From an uncultured Polaribacter sp. (lineage in GTDB: Bacteria > Bacteroidota > Bacteroidia > Flavobacteriales > Flavobacteriaceae), in assembly GCF_947495205.1 (NCBI RefSeq), contig NZ_CANLXV010000005.1:62001-126000 (forward strand): a DNA stretch of 64,000 nucleotides, written 5' to 3'. Every line of letters starts with the position of its first letter. Within the stretch, counting starts at the first letter, position 1. This document shows, one piece after another, positions 18,763 to 27,813 of the stretch. The translations under genes were made by a program, and so were the position numbers. Below the pieces are notes generated by a model that was not told the DNA's origin, ran no database searches, and saw only the letters and a list, made by a program, of their open reading frames with translations.

Positions 18763-19887
18763 ATGAATTGTCTTTTAACCGGCGGAACAGGAATTGTAGG
18801 TAGTCATGTTATTTTTGATTGGATACAAAAAGCACTTGTAGAAAAAACGGTAAACCATTTATATGTAGTTATAAGGGCAAATGAAAAATCTGCAAAACAA
18901 CGTTTAATAGATATTTTACAAGACAATTCTAGACCACAATTTTTAAATAACTTTAGTTTAGAACAATGTTTAGAGAAAGTAACTGTAGTAAGCTCAGATT
19001 TGGCTACGATTTCTAAAAAAAACCTAGTTAATCTTAATTTTGATACAGTTATACATTGTGCAGGTTCTACTAATTTAGCCAATACAGCAGATTCAAAAAA
19101 CACGGTACACAATCAAAATTTTTTAGTAACTCAACAACTTTTAAATCAATTACCAGATTTTGTAAAACGCTTTATTTACATTAGTACGGCTTACTCTTTT
19201 GGTATTCAAAAAAACAAAGTAAATGATGCTATTGCCAATTACAAGGCAGAAAAATTTAGAAATCCGTATGAAAAATCTAAATATGAAAGTGAGCGTTTTG
19301 TAAAGGAAATTTGTGCGGCTAAAAATATAGATTCACAAATTTTAAGACCGAGTATTATTTGTGGACGTTTAATTGACAAACCTTTTTTTGAAACACCAAA
19401 ATTTGATGTTTTTTATGCGTGGCCAATATTTTTAAATAAATATGCCAATACAACTTTAGACAATTTTAGAATTTGGATTGATAAAAAAAGTGGGCTAAAT
19501 ATTGTTCCTGTAGATTTTGTTTCAAAAACAATTATACATGCCTTTTTAAATCCATCTATAAAAGAATTAAATATTGTAAATCCTAAACAGATATTGCATA
19601 AAAATTATGTAGGTAAAGTTTTAGAATCTTTTAAAATGACTTCTTACGAATATGTAACTCAAAAACCAGAAAATTTAAATGGTTTTGAGCAATTGTACTA
19701 TAAAACAATTGGTGCAATTTTTGAAAACTATATATCTATACCCGATTTGCAATTCAATTCAGAAAAAATTGTAAAAATAATTCAGCAATTACAACTCGAT
19801 GTTACCTTAGGTGTTCATGATAATTTTATGAACTTAATTAATTTTTCAGTAGAAAAAAACTTCAAGAAAAGTTATCAATCTAGCTAA
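18763..19887 (+). CDS. SDR / thioester-reductase-like NAD(P)-binding protein
   Basis: A 374-aa extended short-chain dehydrogenase of the Male-sterility/NAD-binding-4 type (fatty acyl-CoA and thioester reductases). The nucleotide motif LLTGGTGIVGSH is at the N terminus; the active-site pattern is YISTAYSFG with NPYEKSKYE about 65 residues later (YxxxK). Relatives reduce acyl thioesters to aldehydes or alcohols, but no carrier domain is attached and the substrate is unknown. The next gene starts 18 bp downstream. Confidence 0.75.
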   Translation: MNCLLTGGTGIVGSHVIFDWIQKALVEKTVNHLYVVIRANEKSAKQRLIDILQDNSRPQFLNNFSLEQCLEKVTVVSSDLATISKKNLVNLNFDTVIHCAGSTNLANTADSKNTVHNQNFLVTQQLLNQLPDFVKRFIYISTAYSFGIQKNKVNDAIANYKAEKFRNPYEKSKYESERFVKEICAAKNIDSQILRPSIICGRLIDKPFFETPKFDVFYAWPIFLNKYANTTLDNFRIWIDKKSGLNIVPVDFVSKTIIHAFLNPSIKELNIVNPKQILHKNYVGKVLESFKMTSYEYVTQKPENLNGFEQLYYKTIGAIFENYISIPDLQFNSEKIVKIIQQLQLDVTLGVHDNFMNLINFSVEKNFKKSYQSS

Positions 19888-19905
19888 ATATTAAAACTAA
19901 AACCT

Positions 19906-20904
19906 TTGGATTCTTTAACGCAAATTGTTTTAGGTGCTGCTGTTGGTGAAGCTGTTTTAGGCAAAAAAATAGGCAATAAAGCGCTTTTGTATGGTGCTGT
20001 TGCAGGTACAATTCCAGATTTAGATGTTGCAGCTTCTTATTTTACAGATACTGTTACTGCTTTAGAAATTCACAGAGGTTTTACACATTCCATTTTATTT
20101 TCTGTGCTGTTTGCACCAATTTTTGCTTTTTTAGTAAGTATATATGAGTCTTATAAAAACATAAAAAACTGGAGTTGGCTTTTCTTTTGGGCTTTTATAA
20201 CGCACCCAATTTTAGATGCCCAAACCACCTGGGGCACACAATTGTTTTGGCCTTTAGATGTAAGATTAGCATTTAAAAATATTTTTGTAATAGACCCTTT
20301 ATACACTATTCCTTTTTTAGTTTTTCTAATTCTAACAATGCGTCAAAAAAGAGGAACTCAAAAAAGATGTTTCTACAATAATTTGGGTTTAATAATTAGT
20401 AACAGTTATTTAATTATTACATTAATTTTAAAAAGTATTGCTTTTACTAATTTTAAAAAAGAATTAAAAATTCAAAATATTACCTACCAAGAGTTAGCAA
20501 CCAAACCTAGCCCTTTAAACACTATGTTATGGACAGCAAATGTGAAAACTAAAGATGCTTTTTTAATAGGAAACGCTTCTTTTTTTGATACAAAACCGAC
20601 TTATTTTTCTAAATATTATAAAAATCATCATTTATTAGGTGAACTTGCAAATCACCAAAAAATTAAAAGAATGATTGCCATTACCAAAGGTTGGTACACC
20701 ATTAACAAAATAGAAAATCAACTTTATTTTAATGATTTAAGATTTGGAACTTTAAGTTTAGCACCAAATGCAGAAAATTTTGTTTTTAAGTATAAAATTA
20801 AAATTGATGCCAAAGGAACTCCCTTTTTTATCGAACAAAAAAAAGCAAAAAGAGATGGCAAAAAATTAATTTTTGAACTTTATAAACGAATAAAAGGGAA
20901 TTAA
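19906..20904 (+). CDS. membrane-bound metal-dependent hydrolase, YdjM/DUF457 family (TTG start)
   Basis: A 332-aa protein with the N-terminal motif MDSLTQIVLGAAVGEAVLG typical of this family, read from a TTG start. Four to five membrane helices occupy about 1-175; the family histidines and aspartates appear in IPDLDV, HRGFTHS and THPILDAQT. A soluble C-terminal domain of about 150 residues follows. The TTG start is preferred because the conserved N terminus begins exactly there. Function in the cell is unknown. Confidence 0.85.
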   Translation: MDSLTQIVLGAAVGEAVLGKKIGNKALLYGAVAGTIPDLDVAASYFTDTVTALEIHRGFTHSILFSVLFAPIFAFLVSIYESYKNIKNWSWLFFWAFITHPILDAQTTWGTQLFWPLDVRLAFKNIFVIDPLYTIPFLVFLILTMRQKRGTQKRCFYNNLGLIISNSYLIITLILKSIAFTNFKKELKIQNITYQELATKPSPLNTMLWTANVKTKDAFLIGNASFFDTKPTYFSKYYKNHHLLGELANHQKIKRMIAITKGWYTINKIENQLYFNDLRFGTLSLAPNAENFVFKYKIKIDAKGTPFFIEQKKAKRDGKKLIFELYKRIKGN

Positions 20905-20977
20905 AAACCTTTTTTTGTAAGGAACTTCATAAAGTTTCGATTACTAAAAAAAATCTATTAACCTATTAAACTAAATT

Positions 20978-21775
20978 ATGAAAAAATCTATTATTACCTT
21001 ATTTTTAGGAGCTGCAATACTTTTAAGTTGTAAAAAAGAAACTGTCAAAGAAAATACGGAAACATCAACAAAAAAAGAAAACATAGCTACTAATCTCTCA
21101 GAAAAAATTGAAATAGCACACAACAAAGAAGCTTTTTTATCTCAAGAAGCTATTAAGTTTAATGTTGTAATTAATTTTGGAGGTAATGAAATTTTAAATG
21201 CTACAATTTCTGCAGCCACAAACTCTGAATATGCAATTATAGAAAAGAAAGATGGTAGCAAAATTTATGTAAATAAGGAAAATGTTTTTGCCTCACCAGA
21301 ATTAAAAGAAGATGCATCTGTTAGGTTTCATGCATACACTTGGTCATACTTTTTCTTATTGCCTTATAAATTAAATGATGTTGGTACAAAATGGAATTTT
21401 GATTACAAATCAAACGAAACCAAAAATATATTTAATACTGCAAAACTAAGCTTTGAAGAAAATATTGGCGATGCACCAAAAGATTGGTATGTAATTTACG
21501 CAAACAAAAATACAAATGTATTAGAGCAAGCAGCTTATATTGTTACTGCTGGCAAAACGCAAGAAGAAGCAGAAAAAGATCCTCATGCAATAAAATATGA
21601 AAATTATGAGCTAACAAAAGGAATTCCTATTGCTAACAATTGGTCTTTTTGGGGTTGGAATAATAATGATGGAATTACACAAAAAATTGGCTTTGCTAAA
21701 ATATCTGACATTCAATTTATAAAAGGCTTTAAAAATAAAGTACAAAATATACCTAATGGATTTGTAAAAAAATAG
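20978..21775 (+). CDS. hypothetical lipoprotein (265 aa)
   Basis: A 265-aa lipoprotein with a signal peptide ending LLSC (Cys18) and a Lys/Thr-rich linker. The mature domain alternates beta strands with aromatic clusters (WSYFFLLPYKLND, NWSFWGWNN), reminiscent of half-barrel lipid-handling folds, but I cannot assign a family. It is monocistronic and followed by a strong terminator. Confidence 0.7.
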   Translation: MKKSIITLFLGAAILLSCKKETVKENTETSTKKENIATNLSEKIEIAHNKEAFLSQEAIKFNVVINFGGNEILNATISAATNSEYAIIEKKDGSKIYVNKENVFASPELKEDASVRFHAYTWSYFFLLPYKLNDVGTKWNFDYKSNETKNIFNTAKLSFEENIGDAPKDWYVIYANKNTNVLEQAAYIVTAGKTQEEAEKDPHAIKYENYELTKGIPIANNWSFWGWNNNDGITQKIGFAKISDIQFIKGFKNKVQNIPNGFVKK

Positions 21776-21818
21776 TGCATTCATTTTATAAAAAATCCAT
21801 TAAGAAAATTCTGAATTC

Positions 21819-21855
21819 AAAAAAAGAGACTGATAAAAACAGTCTCTTTTTTTTT
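21819..21855 (+). terminator. terminator after the 265-aa lipoprotein gene
   Basis: Stem AAAAAGAGACTG with CAGTCTCTTTTT around a 7-base loop, followed by a long T-run. It lies about 45 bp after the stop of the lipoprotein gene. Confidence 0.9.
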
Positions 21856-21881
21856 TTGAAGTTTGTCTAATTCTAAAATAG

Positions 21882-22220
21882 TGTTACCTTAAAATTATTA
21901 ATGTAATAAAAGGTAAAAATCAATATGAACAACCTTTAATTCAACATTCTGATAGTTGATTGCAGTATTGCTTTAATAATTATCAAGAATTGCTTAGTGA
22001 ACATGTATTTAAGTTTAGTATGACAGAAAAATAAAATCTTAATGATATTGTAGTTTTAGAGAGCGTTTATGTAATTTTAAAAGAAGAATTTCATACCAAA
22101 AGTTGTACTGTAAAATTAAAACTCAAAAAACAACTTATTGAAAAATCAAACGAAAATTACAATCAAGAAAAACCTCATTTGTCTAATTATATGCTAATTC
22201 ATGATCAAATAAACAAATAA
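21882..22220 (+). pseudogene. small gene broken by two in-frame stops
   Basis: One frame stays coding-like for about 112 codons from 21882 to the TAA at 22218, except for TGA at 21957 and TAA at 22032. It includes GKNQYEQPLIQHSDS, LQYCFNNYQELLSEHVFKFS and LNDIVVLESVYVILKEEFH. The last 61 codons after 22035 are uninterrupted and have no upstream start of their own. I do not recognise the family. A terminator hairpin lies 33 bp beyond its end. Confidence 0.55.
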
Positions 22221-22252
22221 GTTGAAATACAAATGAAAACATATAAATCAAA

Positions 22253-22284
22253 AAAACTGAACAATGCTAGTATTGTTCAGTTTT
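22253..22284. terminator. bidirectional terminator
   Basis: A 13-bp perfect stem (AAAACTGAACAAT / ATTGTTCAGTTTT) with a 6-base loop. T-rich flanks on both strands let it serve the minus-strand 371-aa gene ending at 22341 and the plus-strand pseudogene. Confidence 0.85.
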
Positions 22285-22340
22285 AATTGTAATCCTTTAT
22301 AATCTGTAACGGTTATTTAGAACTTAAAAAAGCTTACTAA

Positions 22341-23456
22341 TTAACTAATACTCACTGTACAATTTTTATTAATTTCTGCTATTTCTTTCTCAAAATTTTC
22401 TATTTGAGTAATAATGGTTTCAAATTGATTTAAATCTGCTGTTAAACTATTTATAGCATTTTCTATACTATTAAAAGGCGCGTCCAATTCATTTGCTAAC
22501 TGATTCAGTTTATCTAAACCAGGAATACTTGGCAAATTAATATTTAAATGCAATGCTTTTAAAACCGGATTTAAAACAGCGTTCATTGCTTTGTTTAATA
22601 AATCCATAACAGGACCAATAACGCTTAAACCGCCTTTTAAAATTTGTTCTACAGAAAAAGAAAAATAAACGGTATGCCAACCACAAGGGTAAGGTACGCC
22701 CCATTTTTTGCACATTTTAGGGTAACCTCCATAAGGAACTCTAATGGTGTGTGAAAGTACATTTTGTACCGCTTTTAACGCGCTAATTACAGGATTTAAA
22801 ACTGTAAAAACAGCATCTATATGTGCACTAATAGCTGTTAAGCTACTTGCCAAACTTAACATACTTTTTAATTGGTTTTCTGCATCATTTATAGCATTTA
22901 ATAAGGTGGTTTGCAGCTTATCAAAACCTAAAACTACAGGATCTATTGTTGCAGATACTTTGTCTAGCTGCCCAACTAAACCGTCTTTTACAGTTCCGTT
23001 TGGTAAAGAATTTATACAATGAGTTGCACCACCTAAAGCTGCTATCAATTTGTTTTCTTCATTCATGGTATTTAAAAGCGCAGTATCTACCTGTTTTACT
23101 TTTGGCGTTATTTGTTCTATTTTATTTCTTACAGGGCCAACAACATTTTCTAATTTATTAGATGCTGTTAACGCTTCTGAAATTGGACCTTTAAAAGTAG
23201 AAATTACATTTCTAAGTTCTGCAGCTTCTTCACCAATTTCTGGAATAATAGAAACCACTTCTAGCAATTGATCTGCTTCTCCTAAAGCAGTATTTAAATC
23301 ACTTAAAGAAGTGTTTATTTTTTTTGAAATTAATAAATCTTGATCTATTGTTTTTAAATCTTGATCTACCTTTTTTACATCACTCTCTAATTGTGCTGTA
23401 TGATTTTCTGTTGTACTTAAGTCGTGTAGTAATTTGTTAGTACCTTCTGTTACCAT
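22341..23456 (-). CDS. helical hypothetical protein with a Cys-bounded central insert (371 aa)
   Basis: I recognise no family. The protein is almost wholly amphipathic helix: heptad-like segments at about 15-65 and 320-365, and a more hydrophobic central part. At residues 238-268 an aromatic, beta-like insert carries Cys249 and Cys258 (CKKWGVPYPCGW) followed by HTVYFSFSVEQ. There is no signal peptide. A helical bundle with a short strand-rich insert is an architecture also used by some alpha-helical pore-forming toxins, but that resemblance is structural guesswork. It is isolated, beside a pseudogene and 250 bp of gene-free DNA. Confidence 0.75.
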   Translation of the reverse strand: MVTEGTNKLLHDLSTTENHTAQLESDVKKVDQDLKTIDQDLLISKKINTSLSDLNTALGEADQLLEVVSIIPEIGEEAAELRNVISTFKGPISEALTASNKLENVVGPVRNKIEQITPKVKQVDTALLNTMNEENKLIAALGGATHCINSLPNGTVKDGLVGQLDKVSATIDPVVLGFDKLQTTLLNAINDAENQLKSMLSLASSLTAISAHIDAVFTVLNPVISALKAVQNVLSHTIRVPYGGYPKMCKKWGVPYPCGWHTVYFSFSVEQILKGGLSVIGPVMDLLNKAMNAVLNPVLKALHLNINLPSIPGLDKLNQLANELDAPFNSIENAINSLTADLNQFETIITQIENFEKEIAEINKNCTVSIS

Positions 23457-23718
23457 TTCTTAAAATATTTAAACTCTTACTCTATTTATTTTTTGGCTTT
23501 TCAGATTCCGCCATTGCAAATAATATTTGCTGTTTGATTACATGACAAATATCTTATGAAACCTTGGTGTTTTTTAGCGTGTAAATACGCTATTCAATAA
23601 AATGTAATTAATACGCAAGTAATTTAACTTGCTAGAAAAAAAAGTAGTTTACCCTAATTAATATATTTAATATCAATTATTTAAAACTAATATATTGTAA
23701 ATTAAATCGTGGTGATTT

Positions 23719-24396
23719 TTAAAAAACAGTGTATTGTGTAGTACGAATTTCTCCTTTATTATTAGGTAAAGAAATACGAACCAATTCTTTACAATATATA
23801 GGCTTAAAGTTAAAAGGCGGCTTTAAAAGATGAATTCCACTTTGTTTTTTAATACGAATTCCTTGACCAGAAATAATGTCTTTATTGGGGGTAAATTCGC
23901 CAGTGGGCAAATGTTCTGTAAGCAATACATATTTGTAGTTGGCAAGTTTTTTAACAATACACTGTACTTCTGCATTAGAAAGATGCTGTAAAACTTGTCT
24001 TACAATTACACAATCTGCAGTGGGTAAAACTGCTTTAGTAATGTCTAAAGTTTTAAAAGTTAAATTACTATGTTTAAAAATAGACTTATTTCTTTCAATT
24101 AAAGATGCTACAATATCTATAGCAATATACGTTTTTGCATAATTAACTAACTGATTTCCAATATTAAAATCTCCACAACCTAAATCACAGACCGTAAGTT
24201 TATTTTTAAAAGATGATAAAAAAGCCTGTATTGCGTTAATGTAAGGTGTAACCATTTCTGGGTTATGAGAACCTTCTCCAGAATAAAATTCTTTTTCATT
24301 TCCTCCCCAAAGACTTAAATCATAAACTTGTTCCATGGCTTTTTGTGTTGGCCACGGTTGCTTGGTCTTCGTTTTTTTTTGATTTGGATTTGGCAA
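23719..24396 (-). CDS. class I SAM-dependent methyltransferase
   Basis: A 225-aa Rossmann methyltransferase. Motif I is VCDLGCGDFNIG (about 69-80), motif II is in YIAIDIVASLIE, and DCVIVRQVLQHL resembles the post-motif region. The first start is TTG at 24396; the next is ATG at 24336. I prefer the upstream one because the segment QPWPTQKAMEQVYDLSLWGG looks conserved across the internal Met. The substrate is unknown. It is separated from ychF by a terminator. Confidence 0.8.
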   Translation of the reverse strand: MPNPNQKKTKTKQPWPTQKAMEQVYDLSLWGGNEKEFYSGEGSHNPEMVTPYINAIQAFLSSFKNKLTVCDLGCGDFNIGNQLVNYAKTYIAIDIVASLIERNKSIFKHSNLTFKTLDITKAVLPTADCVIVRQVLQHLSNAEVQCIVKKLANYKYVLLTEHLPTGEFTPNKDIISGQGIRIKKQSGIHLLKPPFNFKPIYCKELVRISLPNNKGEIRTTQYTVF

Positions 24397-24469
24397 ATTA
24401 TTTTAATTTTTCCAAAAATACAAATTGAAGTTATTATTATTTCATTTAAAATACAGAAAACACTAAACA

Positions 24470-24502
24470 AAAAAATCCCAATCTTTTCAATTGGGATTTT
24501 TT
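24470..24502. terminator. terminator downstream of ychF
   Basis: Stem AAAAAATCCCAAT / ATTGGGATTTTTT with a 7-base loop. On the minus strand it lies about 100 bp after the ychF stop, with T-runs on both strands. Confidence 0.85.
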
Positions 24503-24599
24503 AGAAACTAAATACTAATTTTAAACCTATACTTAATTCTCTATTTCTTTATAAGAAATACAATGGAAACACTGAAACGAGTTTAGTATTACATCTTTA

Positions 24600-25691
24600 T
24601 TATACATTAAATCTAAAATGCATAACATCGCCATCTTTTACAATGTATTCTTTACCTTCTACTCTCATTTTACCCGCTTCTTTTACTTTGGCTTCAGAAC
24701 CAAAAGCAACATAATCTTCATAAGCAATAGTTTCTGCTCTAATAAAACCTTTTTCAAAATCTGTATGTATTACACCTGCTGCTTGTGGTGCAGTTGCTCC
24801 AATAGGAATTGTCCAAGCTCTCACCTCTTTTACACCTGCAGTAAAATAAGTTTGTAAATTTAAAAGTTTATAAGCAGAGCGTACCAAACGAGAAACACCT
24901 GCTTCTTCTAAGCCAATATCTGCTAAGAACATTTGACGCTCTTCATAATCATCCAATTCTGTAATATCTGCTTCTGTACCAACTGCTAAAACAATAACTT
25001 CTGCATCTTCATCTTTAACGGCTACTCTTACTTTTTCTACATAATCGTTACCAGAAACGGCCGCACTTTCATCAACATTACAAACATACAATACTGGTTT
25101 TGCTGTAATAAATTGTAAAGATTGTACGTATTCTATTTCTTTTTCAGAAAAATCTAAAGCTCTTACAGAAACACCAGATAATAAGGTTTCTTCTACTTTT
25201 AATAAAACAACCAATTCTGCTTGTGCTTCTTTGTTGCCTGTTTTTGCGGTTCTTTTTACGCGTTCTAATCTTTTTTGAACAGTTTCTAAATCTTTTAATT
25301 GCAGTTCTATATCAATAGTTTCTTTGTCTCTAACTGGGTCTACAGAATTATCTACATGAATAATATTATCGTTATCAAAACAACGTAAAACGTGCAAAAT
25401 AGCATCTGTTTCTCTAATATTTGCCAAAAATTGATTTCCTAAACCTTCCCCTTTACTCGCTCCTTTTACCAAACCTGCAATGTCTACAATTTCTACAGTT
25501 GCTGGTAAAACTCGTTCTGGATTAACCAATTCTTCTAATTTTTCTATACGTGTGTCAGGAACATTTACCACTCCTAAATTAGGTTCTATAGTACAAAACG
25601 GAAAGTTTGCACTTTGTGCTTTTGCATTAGATAAACAGTTAAATAAGGTTGATTTTCCTACGTTTGGTAATCCTACAATTCCAGCTTTCAT
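24600..25691 (-). CDS. ychF: YchF/Obg-like P-loop ATPase
   Basis: A 363-aa TRAFAC-class NTPase that prefers ATP over GTP and associates with ribosomes. The P-loop [14 protein letters not shown] is at the N terminus, switch II is [16 protein letters not shown], and VCNVDE replaces the usual NKxD guanine-specificity motif. The C-terminal TGS-like domain ends with [12 protein letters not shown]. Length and order are standard. It is transcribed alone. Confidence 0.97.
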   Translation of the reverse strand: MKAGIVGLPNVGKSTLFNCLSNAKAQSANFPFCTIEPNLGVVNVPDTRIEKLEELVNPERVLPATVEIVDIAGLVKGASKGEGLGNQFLANIRETDAILHVLRCFDNDNIIHVDNSVDPVRDKETIDIELQLKDLETVQKRLERVKRTAKTGNKEAQAELVVLLKVEETLLSGVSVRALDFSEKEIEYVQSLQFITAKPVLYVCNVDESAAVSGNDYVEKVRVAVKDEDAEVIVLAVGTEADITELDDYEERQMFLADIGLEEAGVSRLVRSAYKLLNLQTYFTAGVKEVRAWTIPIGATAPQAAGVIHTDFEKGFIRAETIAYEDYVAFGSEAKVKEAGKMRVEGKEYIVKDGDVMHFRFNV

Positions 25692-25752
25692 TTGTTATTT
25701 TCTAGTTTAATTAACTTAATTTTAGTTAATCTTTTATAATTTTTTCAAAATG

Positions 25753-25760
25753 CAAATATA
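25753..25760 (-). promoter_or_regulatory. -7 promoter box TATATTTG of ychF
   Basis: Minus-strand TAnnTTTG match 62 bp upstream of the ychF start. The -33 region lacks a clear TTG at the ideal spacing. Confidence 0.4.
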
Positions 25761-25835
25761 ATACTTTGTTAAACTTAAATCTCTTTTTTTTGGGAATATA
25801 AAATTGCCCTACATTTCTAAAAAAATCAACCAACC

Positions 25836-27338
25836 ATGCTTAAAAAATTACTTTTTATTACCTTTTTTCTTTTTGGATTTTTTACGATTTCTGCACAAGA
25901 AATCTCAGGAAAAGTTATTGACTTTGCTTTTAAAAAAGCAATTGAAAATGTTGCCATACAAACTAGTAAAGAGATTGGAACTGTTTCTAATACAGATGGA
26001 AGTTACACCATTTCTGCTAAAAAGATAAGTTATATTACTTTTTCTAAATTAGGTTTTGAGACTAAAACACTTTCTTTAAAGGACTTAGAATACATCAATT
26101 TTTTAGTTGTTTTAAAAGAAAAAAGTACATTATTAAAAGGCTTTCAGCTAAATATTGCAAAAATAAGTTTAGATAGCTTGTTGTTTAAAACGCAAAAAAG
26201 TATGGAAGAAAATTATTTAAAGACGCCTGTTCAGCAAGACATTTTTGTTATTGATGATCAAAAAATGGACTTTAAAAAATTGAATTTAGATTTAAAGTCG
26301 AGTTCTATTCTAAATAAACAAGACAAAACTTTAGCGGAAGAAGAATTAGATAATTTTGCCAAAGAAATAAAACAAAATAAAGCGAACTTTACAAGAGAAT
26401 ACAAAGCCATCATTTTGTCTAAAGACTTTTACATTCCAAAAACAGAAAAAACCTTTAGCATGGTTAGATTAGAAAAAGCAGCAGGTTTTAAAAAAGAAGG
26501 TTTTGGCGAAGATTTAACTTTAGACAATATTATTGAAAAATTACAAAACATAGTTTTAAAACATTTAAATAAAAATGTTTCTTTCAAATTAAAATCTGGT
26601 TTTTTTAAGGTGGAAGATTCACTTTCTTTCAAAAAAGTTAAAGCTGTAAAAGATTCTATTGATAAAGAAAACTCTTTTAGTAACACAAATCTTAGAGGTT
26701 ATAAAAACAAAATAAAAGCGAACACTAAATTTTTTGAAGAAAATAAAGAGAAAAACTTTTTAAATAGAAAATATTACAAACATTTCTTAGAGAAAAACGA
26801 GCTTTTAGGCACAAATAAATATTATGTTGTTTCTTTTCAACCAATAAAATCGAAATCTAAATTTGCTGGTAAAATCTATATTAACCCCAAAGATTTTTCT
26901 ATTAGAAAAATAGATTATCATTATGCAGAAAACAAAAAGGGCAACCACATAAATTTAAAGTTTTTATTTGGTGTAAAATTTTCTGAAAACATTAAAAACT
27001 GTACTATTTATTTTGAAAAAACAGAATCTGGTAAAATTTACGAATCTTATTTTAAAAATAGTACAACCAGTTATGCGTTTTTAAATAGACCGCTGAAATT
27101 TATAGAAAATTCTAAAGAGAAAAACAAAGTAAAATTTAACATTCAATTAGAAATAAACGTTACAGAAGGTTTAGAAATGCTTTTTCTTAATACAACTTCA
27201 ATAGAAGATTCAAAAATTAAACCTTTAAAAAAAGAAGATTTTAATAAAAGAACCAACTATTTACTAAAAGAAGAATATGCCAATTCTAATTGGAAAGAAA
27301 GACAAAAAATTATTGAATATTTAGAAAAATACAAATAA
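25836..27338 (+). CDS. exported protein with carboxypeptidase-regulatory-like (CarboxypepD_reg) domain
   Basis: A 500-aa exported protein with a signal peptide (about 1-20, ending ISAQ). Residues 22-95 form the CarboxypepD_reg-like beta sandwich (EISGKVIDFAFKKAIENVAI, GTVSNTDGSYTI), usually found at the N terminus of TonB-dependent receptors. No receptor plug or barrel follows. The remaining 400 residues are Lys-rich and mixed helix/strand, with no family I recognise. Similar flavobacterial proteins are uncharacterised. It is monocistronic, convergent with the ferredoxin gene and separated by a shared terminator. Confidence 0.8.
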   Translation: MLKKLLFITFFLFGFFTISAQEISGKVIDFAFKKAIENVAIQTSKEIGTVSNTDGSYTISAKKISYITFSKLGFETKTLSLKDLEYINFLVVLKEKSTLLKGFQLNIAKISLDSLLFKTQKSMEENYLKTPVQQDIFVIDDQKMDFKKLNLDLKSSSILNKQDKTLAEEELDNFAKEIKQNKANFTREYKAIILSKDFYIPKTEKTFSMVRLEKAAGFKKEGFGEDLTLDNIIEKLQNIVLKHLNKNVSFKLKSGFFKVEDSLSFKKVKAVKDSIDKENSFSNTNLRGYKNKIKANTKFFEENKEKNFLNRKYYKHFLEKNELLGTNKYYVVSFQPIKSKSKFAGKIYINPKDFSIRKIDYHYAENKKGNHINLKFLFGVKFSENIKNCTIYFEKTESGKIYESYFKNSTTSYAFLNRPLKFIENSKEKNKVKFNIQLEINVTEGLEMLFLNTTSIEDSKIKPLKKEDFNKRTNYLLKEEYANSNWKERQKIIEYLEKYK

Positions 27339-27370
27339 AAAATCCCGAGTTTAAAAAACTCAGGATTTAA
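27339..27370. terminator. bidirectional terminator
   Basis: An AAATCC-x-GAGTTT / AACTC-x-GGATTT hairpin with one mismatch lies between the converging 500-aa protein and ferredoxin genes, with T-rich flanks in both directions. Confidence 0.75.
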
Positions 27371-27393
27371 ATTATTTCTAAAACCTTAAAAGA

Positions 27394-27744
27394 TTAATCA
27401 TTATGCATAAACGCTTGTTTTGCCAATAACTCTTCTTCTGTTTCTACAATATCTTCATCTGGCACGCAACAATCTACAGGACAAACGGCCGCACATTGTG
27501 GTTCATCATGAAATCCTTTACATTCTGTACACTTATCTGGTACAATGTAATAAAGCTCATCAGAAACAGGTTCTTGATCTTCATCTGCATTTACAGCTTT
27601 ACCACTTGGTAAAACTACATCTCCACTTAAATCTGTACCATCTGCATACTTCCAATCGTCTGCACCTTCATAAATTGCAGTATTTGGGCATTCTGGTTCA
27701 CAAGCCCCACAATTTATACATTCATCTGTTATTATAATTGCCAT
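27394..27744 (-). CDS. 4Fe-4S dicluster ferredoxin
   Basis: A 116-aa two-cluster ferredoxin for electron transfer in the cytoplasm. Cluster motif one is [12 protein letters not shown] at residues 9-20; the second set is [22 protein letters not shown] with the wider spacing seen in Azotobacter/Chromatium-type ferredoxins. I start it at the ATG at 27744 ([11 protein letters not shown]), the conserved N terminus; an upstream in-frame start would add 16 atypical residues and run through the promoter. It diverges from the acyl-CoA reductase gene. Confidence 0.93.
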   Translation of the reverse strand: MAIIITDECINCGACEPECPNTAIYEGADDWKYADGTDLSGDVVLPSGKAVNADEDQEPVSDELYYIVPDKCTECKGFHDEPQCAAVCPVDCCVPDEDIVETEEELLAKQAFMHND

Positions 27745-27763
27745 AATTTTCTTTTCTGTTTTG

Positions 27764-27771
27764 TACCTTTG
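27764..27771 (+). promoter_or_regulatory. -7 promoter box TACCTTTG for the acyl-CoA reductase gene
   Basis: Plus-strand match to TAnnTTTG 43 bp upstream of 27814. It lies directly beside the ferredoxin promoter on the other strand, so the two divergent promoters are interleaved. A TTG occurs 23 bp upstream, slightly too far. Confidence 0.5.
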
Positions 27772-27777
27772 TAACTG

Positions 27778-27808
27778 CAAAAATAAGTCCAAAAAAAGTT
27801 ACAACCAA
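27778..27808 (-). promoter_or_regulatory. ferredoxin promoter (TTG-N20-TATTTTTG)
   Basis: On the minus strand a -33 TTG (27806-27808) and a -7 TATTTTTG (27778-27785) are separated by exactly 20 bases, the Bacteroidetes consensus arrangement. It lies 34 bp upstream of the ATG at 27744. Confidence 0.75.
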
Positions 27809-27813
27809 AATAA

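Noticed and set aside
27745..27792. Upstream in-frame extension of the ferredoxin by 16 residues
   Set aside because: The extension would begin inside the promoter and the conserved ferredoxin N terminus starts exactly at the ATG at 27744.
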